Below the pieces are notes generated by a model. That model saw nothing but the letters and a program-made list of their open reading frames with translations. It ran no database searches and was not told where the DNA came from. A stretch of DNA of 64,000 bases from Vibrio maritimus. Lineage in GTDB: Bacteria > Pseudomonadota > Gammaproteobacteria > Enterobacterales > Vibrionaceae. The translations under genes were made by a program, and so were the position numbers. The stretch is taken from the NCBI GenBank assembly GCA_003263775.1, contig JYJJ01000055.1, positions 1 to 64,000 on the forward strand. The letters run 5' to 3'. Positions 1 to 9,831 of this stretch are shown here, in pieces. Each line of letters opens with the position of its first letter. The first letter of the stretch is position 1.

Positions 1-98
1 ACTATTTAGCTGAATTAGGTAATAAAGCCCTTCCGTTTCGTCGTTTGCCAACGAATGCTATAGGTAAGATTTATAAGATAATTAGAAATGAGGATTAA
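1..98 (+). CDS. C-terminal end of an AMP-ligase-like protein (5' partial)
   Basis: Only the last 31 codons are inside the window, read in the frame ending with TAA at 96-98. The tail contains LPTNAIGKIYK, which resembles the A10 motif (P-x4-GK-x-x-K) at the C-terminus of adenylate-forming acyl/aryl ligases, where the lysine is catalytic. The stop is directly followed by the ATG of the next epimerase, so the two genes were probably co-transcribed within a polysaccharide locus. The assignment rests on this short motif only; the upstream sequence is needed to confirm it. Confidence 0.4.
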   Translation, partial: YLAELGNKALPFRRLPTNAIGKIYKIIRNED

Positions 99-1054
99 AT
101 GAAAATATTAATCACTGGTGGCAGTGGCTTTATCGGTACGCGTTTAATAGATTTGCTGAAAAATAATGATGACATTAATATAACTAATTATGATAGTAAC
201 CCAAGTAATAGTCATCCTGAGTTTACGTCGATTGGTGATGTTCGTGATTTAGACAGTTTAATTGAAGTAAGTAGGGGGCTGATATTATTTACAATCTAGC
301 TGCAGAGCATGCTGATAATGTTACGCCTTTGTCCTTATATCATGATGTTAATGTTGGTGGTGCAGAAAATGTAGTCCAGGCCGCTAAGGTAAATAACATT
401 AAGAGAATCGTGTTCACTAGTTCAGTCGCCATCTATGGCTTAAATCGTGGGACACCAGATGAAGATATGGAACCCCAACCCTTTAATGAGTATGGTCGCA
501 CTAAACTTGAAGCAGAAAAGATCTTTAAGGCATGGCATGCAGAAACCCCCGATTCTACATTGGTAACAGTTCGTCCCGCTGTGGTCTTTGGTGAAAATAA
601 CCGCGGCAATGTATATAATTTAATAAATCAAGTCGTTTCTGGTCGTTTCCTAATGGTAGGTAATGGTGAAAATCGTAAGTCCATGGGCTATGTCGGCAAT
701 GTCGCAGAATTCTTGAAGCAGCAGCTATTAAAGGACACTGGTTACTACGTATATAATTATGCTGACAAACCTGATCTATCTTCCTCTGAAATTATTTCGA
801 TAGTTCGTGAAGAAATGAACATCTCTGCAAGTAATGTCAAGGTGCCATATGGTATTGGTCTCTTAGGTGGCTATGCGTTTGATGTATTATCAAATATTAC
901 AGGGAAAAAATTCCCCGTGAGCGCAGTGCGTATTCAAAAGTTCTGTGCAGATACAACGATCAATTCAAGTGTAGCTATGTCCTCTGGTTATACTCCTCCT
1001 TATTCGTTGGATGAAGGCTTGAGGCGCATGATTGCACACGAGTTCAAACAGTAA
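99..1054 (+). pseudogene. NAD-dependent nucleotide-sugar epimerase/dehydratase, frame interrupted
   Basis: This is an extended short-chain dehydrogenase acting on a nucleotide sugar in the cytoplasm. The N-terminus MKILITGGSGFIGTRL carries the GxxGxxG Rossmann motif. After the break, the protein continues with VFTSSVAIYG and the active-site YGRTKLE (YxxxK). The two parts are in different frames: one G appears to be missing from the G run at 274-278. Restoring it gives RGADIIYNLAAEHADN and one continuous protein of about 318 residues, normal for the family. It follows the previous gene with no gap. The exact substrate cannot be read from the sequence. Confidence 0.75.
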
Positions 1055-1204
1055 TACTTCTCAGAACAGAGCCTTGTTAAAAAACTTTTGTAGCTTAAAT
1101 CTAGATATTTATGAAAATAAACAGGACACCCATATATTTGACGCTCGAAAAATCACCAACTAGGCTTACTCTATCTGCATAAAGTTTACGCACTGGTGCT
1201 CAGA

Positions 1205-2208
1205 ATGACTCAAGCGCGTTCAACTCAAATCTCTCTTCAAGACACGGCGCACTATCACTGTATTTTACGGTGTGTACGCCGTGCTTTTTTATGTGGCGAA
1301 GATGCTTACTCAGGTCAGAGTTTTGAACATCGTCGTGTGTGGATCGTTGAGCGCATGTGGTTGCTGAGTCAGGTGTTTGCAATCGATGTATGTGCTTATG
1401 CCATTATGTCCAACCACTATCATTTAGTGCTGCATATTAATACTGCTACAGCAGAGTCATGGACTGACGAGGAGGTCGCTCAGCACTGGACGACTTTATA
1501 TAAAACACCACTGCTGGTCAGCCGGTGGCTTAATGGTGAACTGAAGTCCAAGGGCGAAATAAACAAAACCCTAGAGCTCATTGGTGAGTGGCGTGAACGA
1601 TTGACCGATATCTCTTGGTTTATGCGTAACCTTAATGAGTATGTCGCCCGTGAGGCCAACAAAGAAGAGGGCTGCAAAGGCGCTTTTGGGAAGGTCGTTT
1701 TAAGTCTCAAGCCTTGTTAGATGAAAAAGCGCTGCTCAGCTGTATGGCGTATGTCGATTTGAATCCAGTTCGAGCCGATATAGCGCAATCCCTTGAAGAA
1801 TCTGAATTTACCTCCATCTATGAACGGATCCATTCTATCGCCTGCCAGCATGACAAGGGTAAAGGTGAGATTGACTCACTACCTCGCAAGGGACTCGTTG
1901 GGTTTGTGGGTCATGAACGAGAAGCGCAGACTAGCTATAGTATCGAGTTTTCTCTATTGGATTACTTTGCATTGGTTGAAGAGTTGGGGCGCGTAATAAG
2001 GCCGAATAAGCGCGGGTATATTTGTTCTAGTAAAAATACTCTTCTAGAGCGGTTAGAGATGAACGCTGAAGAATGGCTCAGGCTTTCAGAAAGTTTTGGG
2101 GGTAAGTTTCGCTGTGCGGTGGGCTCGACTAAAGGGCTTGAGAGGTATGCATTGCACACCAAGCGAGCTTGGGTCTCGGGCAAAAGTCAGATGCTAGTGA
2201 GAGCGTGA
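1205..2208 (+). pseudogene. REP-associated tyrosine transposase (RAYT, Y1/IS200-like), frame interrupted
   Basis: RAYT proteins are single-copy HUH nucleases related to IS200/IS605 transposases that process REP palindromes. SNHYHLVLHI contains the HUH motif (HYH); YVAREANKEEG holds a candidate catalytic tyrosine; AYVDLNPVRA is a family signature. ATG 1205 is chosen over the upstream GTG 1196. The frame breaks around 1680-1682: adding one C gives GRFWEGRFKSQALLDE, the expected family sequence, and joins both parts into about 334 residues. No IS-type terminal inverted repeats or clear REP palindromes are visible close by. It lies between an O-locus epimerase and a HepT/MNT-like pair. Confidence 0.75.
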
Positions 2209-2279
2209 TATTGCTTGATTGATTTGTTCGTATAAGGCTCAATGTAGTATTGGATACTAGCAATGCATTGGACATGACT

Positions 2280-2690
2280 ATGAATGCGAATCCAGACCGC
2301 TGGAAGCAACGACTGCAGAATTTGGCGAGAGCACAACAAAGGCTTAAAAGAGCGTGCGCCCAGGATAGCTACAATGAGTTGGAGCTGGCGGGTCTTGTGC
2401 AGACTTTTGAGTTTTCTTTCGAACTTACCTGGAAAACACTTAAAGACTTGCTTGAATTTGAGGGCTTTGACGTAGCTTCTCCAAGAAGTGTGTTCCGCAC
2501 AGCATTGGAGGCGAAGCACCTGTCTTCTCAACAGTGCGAAACCATGCTAGAAGCGTTGATAAAGCACAACTTGTTGTCGCATACCTACGATGAGGAAAAT
2601 GTTCTTGAGGCCCAGGCGCTAATTTTAGATACATTTTCACCTGTAATTGAGCAGATCACGCAGTACTTAGAGGCTAAACGTGATCAATAA
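2280..2690 (+). CDS. Nucleotidyltransferase substrate-binding protein (HI0074 / HepT-like)
   Basis: This is a small, probably all-helical protein of about 136 residues, similar to the HI0074 (NTase_sub_bind) family, which pairs with a minimal nucleotidyltransferase; related HepT/MNT pairs act as toxin-antitoxin systems. Visible family features are RWKQRLQNLARAQQRL near the start, FEFSFELTWKTLKDLLEFEG, SPRSVFRTA and the C-terminal YDEENVLEA. The start is uncertain: ATG 2280, ATG 2274 or TTG 2250, none with a strong ribosome binding site. ATG 2280 gives the usual N-terminus. The stop overlaps the GTG start of the partner gene. Whether it acts as a toxin is inference from family and pairing. Confidence 0.7.
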   Translation: MNANPDRWKQRLQNLARAQQRLKRACAQDSYNELELAGLVQTFEFSFELTWKTLKDLLEFEGFDVASPRSVFRTALEAKHLSSQQCETMLEALIKHNLLSHTYDEENVLEAQALILDTFSPVIEQITQYLEAKRDQ

Positions 2691-3003
2691 CGATATAGCA
2701 TTACCTTCATTGATAGGGCTTAAACCTCATCACTACGAATTAATCACAGATGTCGTTTTGAATCATGAATTGGTTGCTCATGCTTAGATATTTGGGTCAA
2801 GAGCTTTGGGAACACACAAAGATAACTCTGATATCGATATTGCCATTGAAGGCAGTGCTATCACATTAAGTGTTTTCGCTGACTTGCATGACCAGTTAGA
2901 GCAATCCTCACTCCCATTTAAGGTTGATTTGGTCGTCAAGAATCGAATCACGTCGAGTGAGTTGCTCGCGCATATCGAAACTTATGGATACAAGCTGAAA
3001 TAG
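2680..3003 (+). pseudogene. Minimal nucleotidyltransferase (MNT-like) with internal TAG stop
   Basis: Reading from GTG 2680 gives a protein of about 107 residues matching small MNT-type nucleotidyltransferases. The active-site motif is present as FGSRALG (GSx) followed by NSDIDIAI (DxD), and VDLVVKN supplies the third acidic residue region. An in-frame TAG at 2785-2787 lies directly before IFGSRALG and separates the N-terminal helix from the catalytic core. It overlaps its partner by 11 nt, as is usual for MNT/HepT pairs. If the TAG is real, no catalytically complete protein is made. A later in-frame start within the core would lack the GSx motif. Confidence 0.65.
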
Positions 3004-3043
3004 CTTGCTCTCCGCTAGCAGGCATCATGTCCTTTCTATGAAA

Positions 3044-3061
3044 GCACTCTCTCAAGAGTGC
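3044..3061 (+). terminator. Hairpin after the MNT remnant, weak terminator candidate
   Basis: A perfect 7-bp stem GCACTCT / AGAGTGC with a CTCA loop lies 40 bp after the nucleotidyltransferase frame and about 90 bp before the rjg start. No T-run follows, so factor-independent termination is doubtful. Confidence 0.3.
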
Positions 3062-3148
3062 CCCTTCACTCGCAAATACCACCTTATTTCTCGCTAATCT
3101 ACGTGCTACTTCTTATGCTCGGTAAAGTCAAAAGGGCAAGGAGGCTGC

Positions 3149-4597
3149 ATGTCTATTACTCCCCATCAACTACTCATTCAATCGGCGCGCTCGAATAAGG
3201 GGCGTGACCGATCAGCAAAGAGGCAGCACCCAAAAGAAGCTCGAACTCTCACGGATGGAGTGCAAGTAACCCACCATGGCGGTAAAGCAACAGTAACCGG
3301 GTCGTGCCATGAGGTGAACATACTGGGTGAGGCGTTACTCATTGATTGTGGTTTGTTCCAAGGCAATGATGCAGCGCAGGGATCGTTGGAGATTGAATTT
3401 AGAACTTCCCACATTCGAGCGTTAGTGCTTACTCACGCTCATATCGATCACATAGGGCGTTTGCCTTGGTTGATCGCCGCTGGGTTTCAAGGCCCTATTT
3501 ATTGCACACATGCTACGGCTCTTCTTGTGCCGCTTATGTTAGATGATGGGTTAAGGCTACAACTGGATCTAACGCGCTTACAGCGAACGCGTATTTTGGA
3601 GCGAATTAAGCGCCAACTCAGGCCTGTCGACTATGGGGCTTGGATACCCGTTAAGTCTTTGGAACGCGGTTATTTCACTTATATCCGTTTTAGCCCGGCG
3701 GGACATATTTTGGGGAGTGCGTTTGTAGAGGTTAAGCTGCCTAACCAGGAGATTGTGGTGTTTTCTGGTGATCTTGGTCCTAAGGATACGCCATTACTGC
3801 CAGACCCCTTGCCTCCAAAGCGTGCTGATTATCTGTTTGTTGAGAGTACTTATGGCAACCGGCAGCATGAGAGCGTGGCTATGAGACGCGAGCGATTGCT
3901 TACTATCATTATAAAGAGTCTTAAAGATGGTGGGACGATCATTATTCCCGCTTTCAGCGTGGGACGAACTCAAGAGCTGTTGTATGACATTGAGTCTTTG
4001 CTGCATAAAAAGCAGCTATCGGAGTCACTACCGATCATCGTTGATTCTCCGATGGCGGCACAAATAACCAAAGCCTATCGCCAGTATCGAAAACTTTGGA
4101 GTCGTGAGGCGAAGCGTAAGCGAAATGCTGGCCGTTATCCATTGGGGTTTCGTCAGTGTGTCGTCATCGATAGTCACAAAGAGCATCAGTCACTAGTGAA
4201 TCGCCTTGCTTCAACGGGTGAACCTGCGATAGTGATTGCTGCGTCTGGTATGTGTATGGGAGGAAGAGTGATGGATTACCTTCATGCATTATTACCCGAT
4301 GTTCGCACGGATGTGATTTTCACTGGCTATCAAGCAAGCGGGACTTTGGGGCGTTCATTGCAAAAGGGGGTAGGCCATGTATGGATCGATAATTCCAAGG
4401 TGGAAGTGAGAGCGAGCGTTTACAGTATGTCGGGCTATTCGGCCCATGCGGACCAAAAGGATTTAACGGACTATATTGTCGGTTGTAAATCCCAGTTAAA
4501 GCAGCTGCATTTGATTCATGGCGATAGCAGAGCGAAACAGGCACTGGCTGAATGTGTGGGACCTCAACTGGCGCCTGAGACTCGTATTATTGATTAA
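3149..4597 (+). CDS. rjg: Metallo-beta-lactamase / beta-CASP ribonuclease-like protein (right-junction gene)
   Basis: 482 residues of MBL fold plus beta-CASP domain, as in CPSF/RNase J-type RNA-processing enzymes. Visible motifs in order: THAHIDHIGRLP (HxHxDH, about residue 96), AGHILGSA (third zinc His), SGDLG (metal Asp), IPAFSVGRTQELLY, DSPMA, SGMCMGGRVMDY and MSGYSAHADQ (beta-CASP motifs with the last His). The start is backed by AGGAGG 5-6 nt upstream. In Vibrio this gene is called rjg, 'right junction gene', because it bounds the gmhD-rjg O-antigen/capsule region; that role is marker knowledge, not function. The N-terminal 40 residues are basic and lie before the MBL core. RNA cleavage is family inference. 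Confidence 0.85.
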   Translation: MSITPHQLLIQSARSNKGRDRSAKRQHPKEARTLTDGVQVTHHGGKATVTGSCHEVNILGEALLIDCGLFQGNDAAQGSLEIEFRTSHIRALVLTHAHIDHIGRLPWLIAAGFQGPIYCTHATALLVPLMLDDGLRLQLDLTRLQRTRILERIKRQLRPVDYGAWIPVKSLERGYFTYIRFSPAGHILGSAFVEVKLPNQEIVVFSGDLGPKDTPLLPDPLPPKRADYLFVESTYGNRQHESVAMRRERLLTIIIKSLKDGGTIIIPAFSVGRTQELLYDIESLLHKKQLSESLPIIVDSPMAAQITKAYRQYRKLWSREAKRKRNAGRYPLGFRQCVVIDSHKEHQSLVNRLASTGEPAIVIAASGMCMGGRVMDYLHALLPDVRTDVIFTGYQASGTLGRSLQKGVGHVWIDNSKVEVRASVYSMSGYSAHADQKDLTDYIVGCKSQLKQLHLIHGDSRAKQALAECVGPQLAPETRIID

Positions 4598-4621
4598 CAG
4601 ACGGGTAGCGTATGTACCGCC

Positions 4622-4852
4622 TTAGTCTGGCATAGTGCGGCGCATCTCATCAGAACGCTTGAAAAACCAAAACAAGCCGACACAAGCAATCACAACTGCA
4701 AGTGCTGCAACAGTGTACTGAATATTGTTGGTTGTTAGCAGAACATCGAGTGCCATCATGGCCATGATAATGGTTATAAGTTCAATTGACCGTCCTGCGC
4801 CTCTGTTTTTGTGGCGGAATGACGCATAACGAAGTGTAAGTGCAAATGCCAT
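4622..4852 (-). CDS. Small hypothetical membrane protein
   Basis: 76 residues, not recognised. Two hydrophobic stretches are visible: ELITIIMAMMALDVLL (about 24-39) and TVAALAVVIACVGLFWFF (about 47-64), followed by a charged tail KRSDEMRRTMPD, so it would be a two-helix inner-membrane protein. An AGGAG sequence lies about 10 nt before the ATG. It converges with rjg and lies downstream of the WecA-like genes on the same strand, separated by 315 bp. It could be a real gene or the remnant of a larger membrane protein. Confidence 0.5.
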   Translation of the reverse strand: MAFALTLRYASFRHKNRGAGRSIELITIIMAMMALDVLLTTNNIQYTVAALAVVIACVGLFWFFKRSDEMRRTMPD

Positions 4853-5093
4853 TGGGAAATAGACTCCTACTGCCGGACTCTGCTACTGGTTCTTTAAGCA
4901 GTGTTTTTCTAGTATTCAAATCACATGGTGAGAATACGGCAGCAAGAATCGATACATGAGTCTTGGTCGCCAAAAGTGGAATGAACCTCTAAATTATAAG
5001 GTTATCAGTTAGAGGTTGTGCGCAAAATTTATCTGGATGAGGAGCGAGAACTATAGGTGGTTAAAAAACGAATGGTTTTCTGTGATGAGTGCA

Positions 5094-5131
5094 GCCTCTT
5101 ACGCTCACAATGAAGGAGAAGCGTAGGAGGC
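5094..5131. other. 12-bp stem hairpin downstream of the WecA-like gene
   Basis: GCCTCTTACGCT (5094-5105) pairs with AGCGTAGGAGGC (5120-5131), with one G-T wobble, around a 14-nt loop. It lies 37 bp past the end of the minus-strand WecA-like gene, where a transcript end is expected, but there is no U-run on the minus strand. It may be an RNA-stabilising 3' hairpin. Confidence 0.35.
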
Positions 5132-5167
5132 TTTGAGCCTAATGCTTAATTTGAGCGTGTCTATTAG

Positions 5168-6246
5168 TCACTTGAGTGTGACGGTTTCCGGCTCGATGTC
5201 TTGGCCAAGTTTTGCTCGTACAAAACGTGTGATTCGCCAGATGTAAGACAGGCTAATCGCGTAGCCTACAAAACATGCAATAAACGTGTAGAACATAATC
5301 GGTTCTGGAATTTGCGCTATTTCGCCATATAAGCCGAAACCAGTCAGCATCGATGCAAGCAAGCAGATCGCAAAGAGTGTTTGTCTTGAACTTAGTCCTA
5401 AACGTTGGCAAATATGATGAAGGTGCTCTCGATCCGGGTGAAATGGTGAGTCGCCGCGTCGAATGCGGCGGATCATGATTGCCACCATATCCATTAATGG
5501 TAGCGCTATCAGCCAAAGTGCGGTCACTGGACGCATAATGACACCGGAGTCATCTTGACTGCTGCTCAAAAGTAGCCAAATGATGGTAAAGCCAATCATC
5601 ATGCTTCCTGCATCACCCATGAATACCTTTCTTTTTCGACCCAATAAGCCAAGTTCATGCCTATATAAGGCAGAGCCGCCGCGATAAAGATGAGACAAAG
5701 CAGTCCAAGGCTAGAATGCCCCTCTTGGTACAATAGGAAAGCGAGGGCACTAAATGACACAATCGACAGCCCGCCGAGTAATCCATCTATTCCATCGACC
5801 ATGTTAAACGCATTGATCGCACCAATTACACCTAAGACAGTGATCAGTGCAGCGAATCCGCCTAGGTTTGTGTGACCCAATCCAAACATGTTACCCAATG
5901 TATGTAGTTCCAGTTTTGCAAAATGCATCATGGCGAGTGACAGTAGAGCTTGGCAGAGCATGCGTGATTTGAAGCTAATATCGTACTTGTCATCTAGTGC
6001 GCCTAACATCGTTAGCGTGCAGATAGAGAAAAGAAACAGGCCCGCGTGAGCGATATCAATATCGAAAGCGAGTACAGTGAGAGTCACTGTAAAGCAAATA
6101 GAGATCCCACCGACAAGTGGTACAACGCCTTGGTGGTGTTTTCTTGCATTGGGTTTGTCAACTAGACCAATAGTTTTCGCCAATCGCCGTGCAAAAAATA
6201 GAGTAATGAAGGCGGTGACCGCCACAAAGCCGAGGAGCAATAGCAT
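5168..6246 (-). pseudogene. WecA/MraY-family polyprenyl-phosphate sugar-1-phosphate transferase (copy 1), frame interrupted
   Basis: Multi-spanning inner-membrane enzyme that moves a HexNAc-1-phosphate from its UDP donor to undecaprenyl phosphate; WecA uses GlcNAc. Family landmarks: LVDKPNARKHHQGVVPLVGG, MLGALDDKYDISFKSR, NAFNMVDGIDGLLGG (catalytic Asp region), FMGDAGSMMIGF, PLMDMVAIM and the HHxxQR-type DREHLHHICQRLGL. The frame breaks at 5649-5650: one missing G on the coding strand would restore GMNLGLLGRKRKVFMGD and a 359-residue protein, the usual length. ATG 6246 is preferred; GTG 6255 is possible. It lies in tandem with a second, related copy upstream. Confidence 0.8.
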
Positions 6247-6442
6247 AAATCCCACTGAGTACTGTTCTGTAATTATTTGTATTCGAGGCCTTTTTTTGTG
6301 ACCTGTGGCATAATACTACTGAATTTTTGGTTGCATATGAATGCTGTGTTGCATAAATTCGTGCGTATCTCGTTGGTTTTTTGATAAGTTTGATGCATAT
6401 CACGAATTGTGAACTTAGTTTCAGTGTGTTTCTTTTGTGTGA

Positions 6443-7535
6443 CTACCCCGCAGAGATCTGCTGAGGCTGCTTTTTCTTCATCAAGCGTATATATGCGGTG
6501 AGCCTGAAAATTTTTGATAGTATCAAGTAATAGCAACCAAATAGCACCAAGAACAGGTAGAGCATGGTTGACTCAGCTGCGCCGACAAGCTCACCGATGA
6601 TGCCCAGGAAAGCAAATACAGTAGCGATAGCTGTGATGATCAGCAGTGTTTGTCTGGAGTTGAATCCAATGCGCTGAAAAATATGGTGAAGATGCCCTCG
6701 GTCAGGTGCCATTGGTGATTGCCCCTTTTTCATTCGCCTTGCCATAATGGCAACCATATCCATGAGTGGGACGCAATTAGCCATAATGCTGTAACCGGTC
6801 GCACCGAGTTGTTGAGGCCAGAGAGGAGAGATGACCCGAGGGTTGAGTTAGTGTGAAAAGCAGCCAAACCACGATAAAACCAATCATCATACTGCCCGCA
6901 TCACCCATGAAGAGTCGATATTTGCTACCGAACAGGTTTAAGTTAAAAGCAAGATAGGGACCAATGGCGCACATTAGCAACAGGCACAACTGTAAGTGGG
7001 CGATATCGCCTTGCAAAGCAAATAGCAGGCTAAGCGCACTGAAAGTGACGCACGCTAAACTGCCCAGCAGGCCATCAACACCATCGACCATGTTGAACGC
7101 ATTGATAGCGCCAATCACCGCAATAATAGTGAGCGGTAATGCAAGCCAATCAAACTTGACGTAGCCGAATCCAAAGGCATTACCAAAGGTCACTAATTGC
7201 ACATCAGCCATCATAGCCACAATAGAGGCGATAAGTGCTTGTACAATCAATCGGCTGCGACAGCTCAAATTGTAGCGGTCATCGAGCATACCCAGTAAAA
7301 CTAACGCGCCAATCGATACGACAAATACGTATTGGAAAGGGATGAAGTTAGGAATGAGTAACAGTGTCCCACACAATGAAATCGCAATAGATACGCCACC
7401 TACTAACGGTATTTGACCTGTGTGTCGTTTACGTGAATCCGGGTTATCTACTAAACCTAATAGAGGAGCGAGTTTATGCATGACGAGCAACACCACAAAG
7501 GTGCTCATCACAACACTGAACATGTGCCAAGCCAT
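6443..7535 (-). pseudogene. WecA/MraY-family polyprenyl-phosphate sugar-1-phosphate transferase (copy 2), frame interrupted twice
   Basis: This is a paralogue of the next gene downstream, with the same landmarks: VDNPDSRKRHTGQIPLVGG, LGMLDDRYNLSCRSR, NAFNMVDGVDGLLG, FMGDAGSMMIGF, PLMDMVAIMARR and DRGHLHHIFQRIGF. Two single-base losses are needed to read through: one near 6806-6815 and one near 6768-6773. Between them the third frame reads RPVTALWLIA, exactly what the other copy has at this place. The repaired protein has about 364 residues. The start at 7535 is chosen because TTAGGAT lies just upstream; an earlier ATG at 7592 would add an atypical tail. Confidence 0.78.
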
Positions 7536-7792
7536 AACTATCCTAACTGTTTTTGCTGCTAAGTCGCGGGCAATGGTTATTTTTACTGCCAAACCTTGCC
7601 TATAAGAACTCAGTTATTTTCCTTATAAGCCTGAGTTCATATGATGATTCTGGGGTGGTCGCGATCCGTATTGATAGGTTATGACGTTCATACAAATATA
7701 CAAGTAAGTGATATTATTAACTGTTGCAGTGCTCTCGTGATAAGTTTATGAAATGTAAGGGCTTGGTTAGTGGGGGCTGGCTAAGTTAGTTG

Positions 7793-7909
7793 TTACTTAT
7801 TTTCGTTTGTTGTGATCATGTTCATATTAGGTGCAGTCGATATAGGGTGAAGATCGTAACTGTGTTGAATAACGAGATTGATAAACTCATCAGCTAAATT
7901 TTTAGCCAT
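7793..7909 (-). CDS. Possible 38-residue ORF, unrecognised
   Basis: An open frame of 38 codons starts MAKNLADEFINLVIQHS and ends TTNENK. No convincing ribosome binding site precedes the ATG. The composition is protein-like but the length is short enough to arise by chance. It may be the remnant of a longer gene. Confidence 0.2.
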   Translation of the reverse strand: MAKNLADEFINLVIQHSYDLHPISTAPNMNMITTNENK

Positions 7910-8011
7910 GTTATTTTTGTGTGGAGTCGCTATTATTTAGTCTACCCGTCGGAGCACTTCTATATTTTATCAAAGGGTGAATGGTGCTTTCTCCTTGTAA
8001 GGTCGAGTTGT

Positions 8012-8017
8012 TATAAT
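8012..8017 (+). promoter_or_regulatory. Candidate -10 (TATAAT) for the permease-cys operon
   Basis: A perfect TATAAT hexamer lies 58 bp before the permease TTG start. No good -35 stands at the usual spacing, which would fit an activator-dependent promoter; CysB is the usual activator of sulfate genes but its site cannot be recognised reliably by eye. Confidence 0.35.
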
Positions 8018-8074
8018 ATAAAAGTTTGCAAATGACACTTCAAAATTTACTTCTTATAGTGAGGAGCACTGCGC

Positions 8075-9813
8075 TTGCTTGATTGGTTAATGAGCCCTGC
8101 ATTTCAGGTACTCTTTTTGTTCTTTTTAACCGTGTGCGGACTAATACGCTTTCAATCTCACTCTGAAAAAGTCTTCGGAGTGTTGCTGTTGGTGTTGCTG
8201 ACGAGTTCGCTTGTAACGACAGAGCAGGTGATTCAGAGCTTCTCCAACAAAGGTTTGCTAACTTTAATGCTCTTGATGGTTTGTTCGGTGGCGCTCGAGA
8301 AAACTAAATTGTTACGCTTGATCACCAATTATGTCATTGGGAGCAGTTACCGCCTTACTTGGATACGGTTGTTTGGTCTAACGACCTTGTCGTCTGCGAT
8401 ATTGAACAATACAGCAGTTGTATCGACCATGTTGGCACCTATTCGCAATAATTCTTACCACAAAGCCAGTAAGCTGCTTTTGCCGCTCTCTTACGCTGCG
8501 ATACTAGGGGGGACGTTAACCCTTGTAGGGACGTCTACTAACTTGATTGTGAATAGCTTGGTCATCGACTTTGGCTATCCTAGTTTGAAATTCTTTGATT
8601 TTACCGCAGTGGGCCTTTGCTTGGTATTTGGCTGCGGTATGCTGCTGTTCGTATTAAGTCCGCTCTTGCCAGAACGGGGCAAAAGCAGTGTTCAAATTCA
8701 GGATTATATTATCGATGCTGAAGTCTCAGCGAGCTCAGATTTAGTTGGAAAAACTGTTGAGCAAAATGGCCTTAGGCACCTTCAGTCATTGTTCTTGGTC
8801 GAAATATTACGAAAAGGACGCGTAATATCCCCTGTTACCCCTCAAGAGGTCATAGCTCCGAATGATCGTCTCTTGTTCAGTGGTGATGTAAAGAAGGTAA
8901 CGACTCTAACCCAATTTGACGGACTTTCTCTGTTTGCGAGTAATAGCGGGTTGCCTTTGGATAACCTTTCTGAGGTGGTGCTAAGACCAGAGAGCCACTT
9001 AGTTGGTAAAACACTGAAGGATACGGGCTTTCGCGCGCTGTTTGATGCTGCGGTGGTGGCGATCAAGCGTGAGGGAGAAACATTGTCGTGCAAGTTGGGT
9101 GAAGTCTACCTGGAAGCGGGTGATTATCTGGTATTAGCGGTAGGCAAGGATTACGCTTCACGAAACAACATCAGAAAAAACTTTTATCTCCTGAATGAAG
9201 TTGAGACGGAGCACTGTCTTGAAGGCTGGAAAGAAAAGCTCGTAGTGGTTGGCTTTTTAGGGGCGATGTTATTGGCCGCGACGGGCGTGGTCTCTCTTTT
9301 TAAGGTTATGCTCATCTTACTTGGTGTTTTCTTATTATCAGGTTGTTTAAGTGCAAGTGAAGTACTGCAGCGATTACCTAAAAACATTTGGCTTATTATT
9401 TCATCCGCATTGTTATTGTCTCAAGCACTTACCCAAAGCGAAGCTTTAAGTGGTTTAGAAACAATCGTTCACTCTTATGACTATTTGTTCACTCCATTTA
9501 CTGGTCTGGTTGTGGTCTATTTGTTAGCGTGGTTGATGACAGAGTTGGTCACAAACAACGCGGCAGCTGCGTTGGTTTTCCCGATCAGTATTGAGTTAGC
9601 AACAAGTGTATCCGCTAACCCCCAGGCGTATATCTTAGCGGTGGCGTTTGGTGCCAGTGCTAGCTTTATTAGCCGTATGGCTATCAAACTAACTTGATGG
9701 TCTTAAATGCGGGGCAGTATAAACTGCAAGATTTTGTGAAAGTAGGCGTACCGATGTGCCTGCTTTATGGCTTGATTGTGTTGGCCGCAATTCCAGCCTT
9801 TATTGGACTGTAA
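8075..9813 (+). pseudogene. SLC13-family (DASS) sodium/anion symporter with TrkA-C domains, frame interrupted near the end
   Basis: Inner-membrane permease of about 579 residues, probably importing sulfate, given its place directly before cysD. It has hydrophobic helices from residue 9, the SNNAAVV-like ILNNTAVVSTML and GTSTNLIVNSLV signatures of the family, two central TrkA-C/RCK-C-like soluble domains (about 215-365), then a second membrane half with TNNAAAALVFPI. The TTG start is supported by GAGGAG 8 nt upstream. At 9673-9674 one C seems missing: restoring it gives FISPYGYQTNLMVLNAG and extends the frame to TAA 9811. Without it the last 40 residues, including an end helix, are lost. Confidence 0.8.
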
Positions 9814-9831
9814 ATCAAGGACTTTTTAGTA

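Larger units (their letters stand above)
7606..8074. other. Intergenic region between divergent WecA-like and permease genes
   Basis: About 470 bp, AT-rich, carrying the divergent start regions of the WecA-like pair and the permease/sulfate operon. I see no gene of normal size. One short minus-strand reading frame (7793-7909) and one good -10 hexamer (8012) are listed separately. Confidence 0.5.

Noticed and set aside
2785..2787. TAG read as pyrrolysine or by natural readthrough
   Set aside because: There is no reason to expect pyrrolysine use in this organism, and other genes here use TAG as a normal stop.
4782..4973. 63-codon minus-strand frame overlapping the small membrane ORF
   Set aside because: Low-complexity end, no ribosome binding site, and it overlaps the better candidate at 4622-4852.
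5690..5875. Plus-strand frames opposite the WecA-like genes (also 6077-6301 and 6964-7164)
   Set aside because: They mirror conserved membrane-protein codons on the other strand and have no features of their own.
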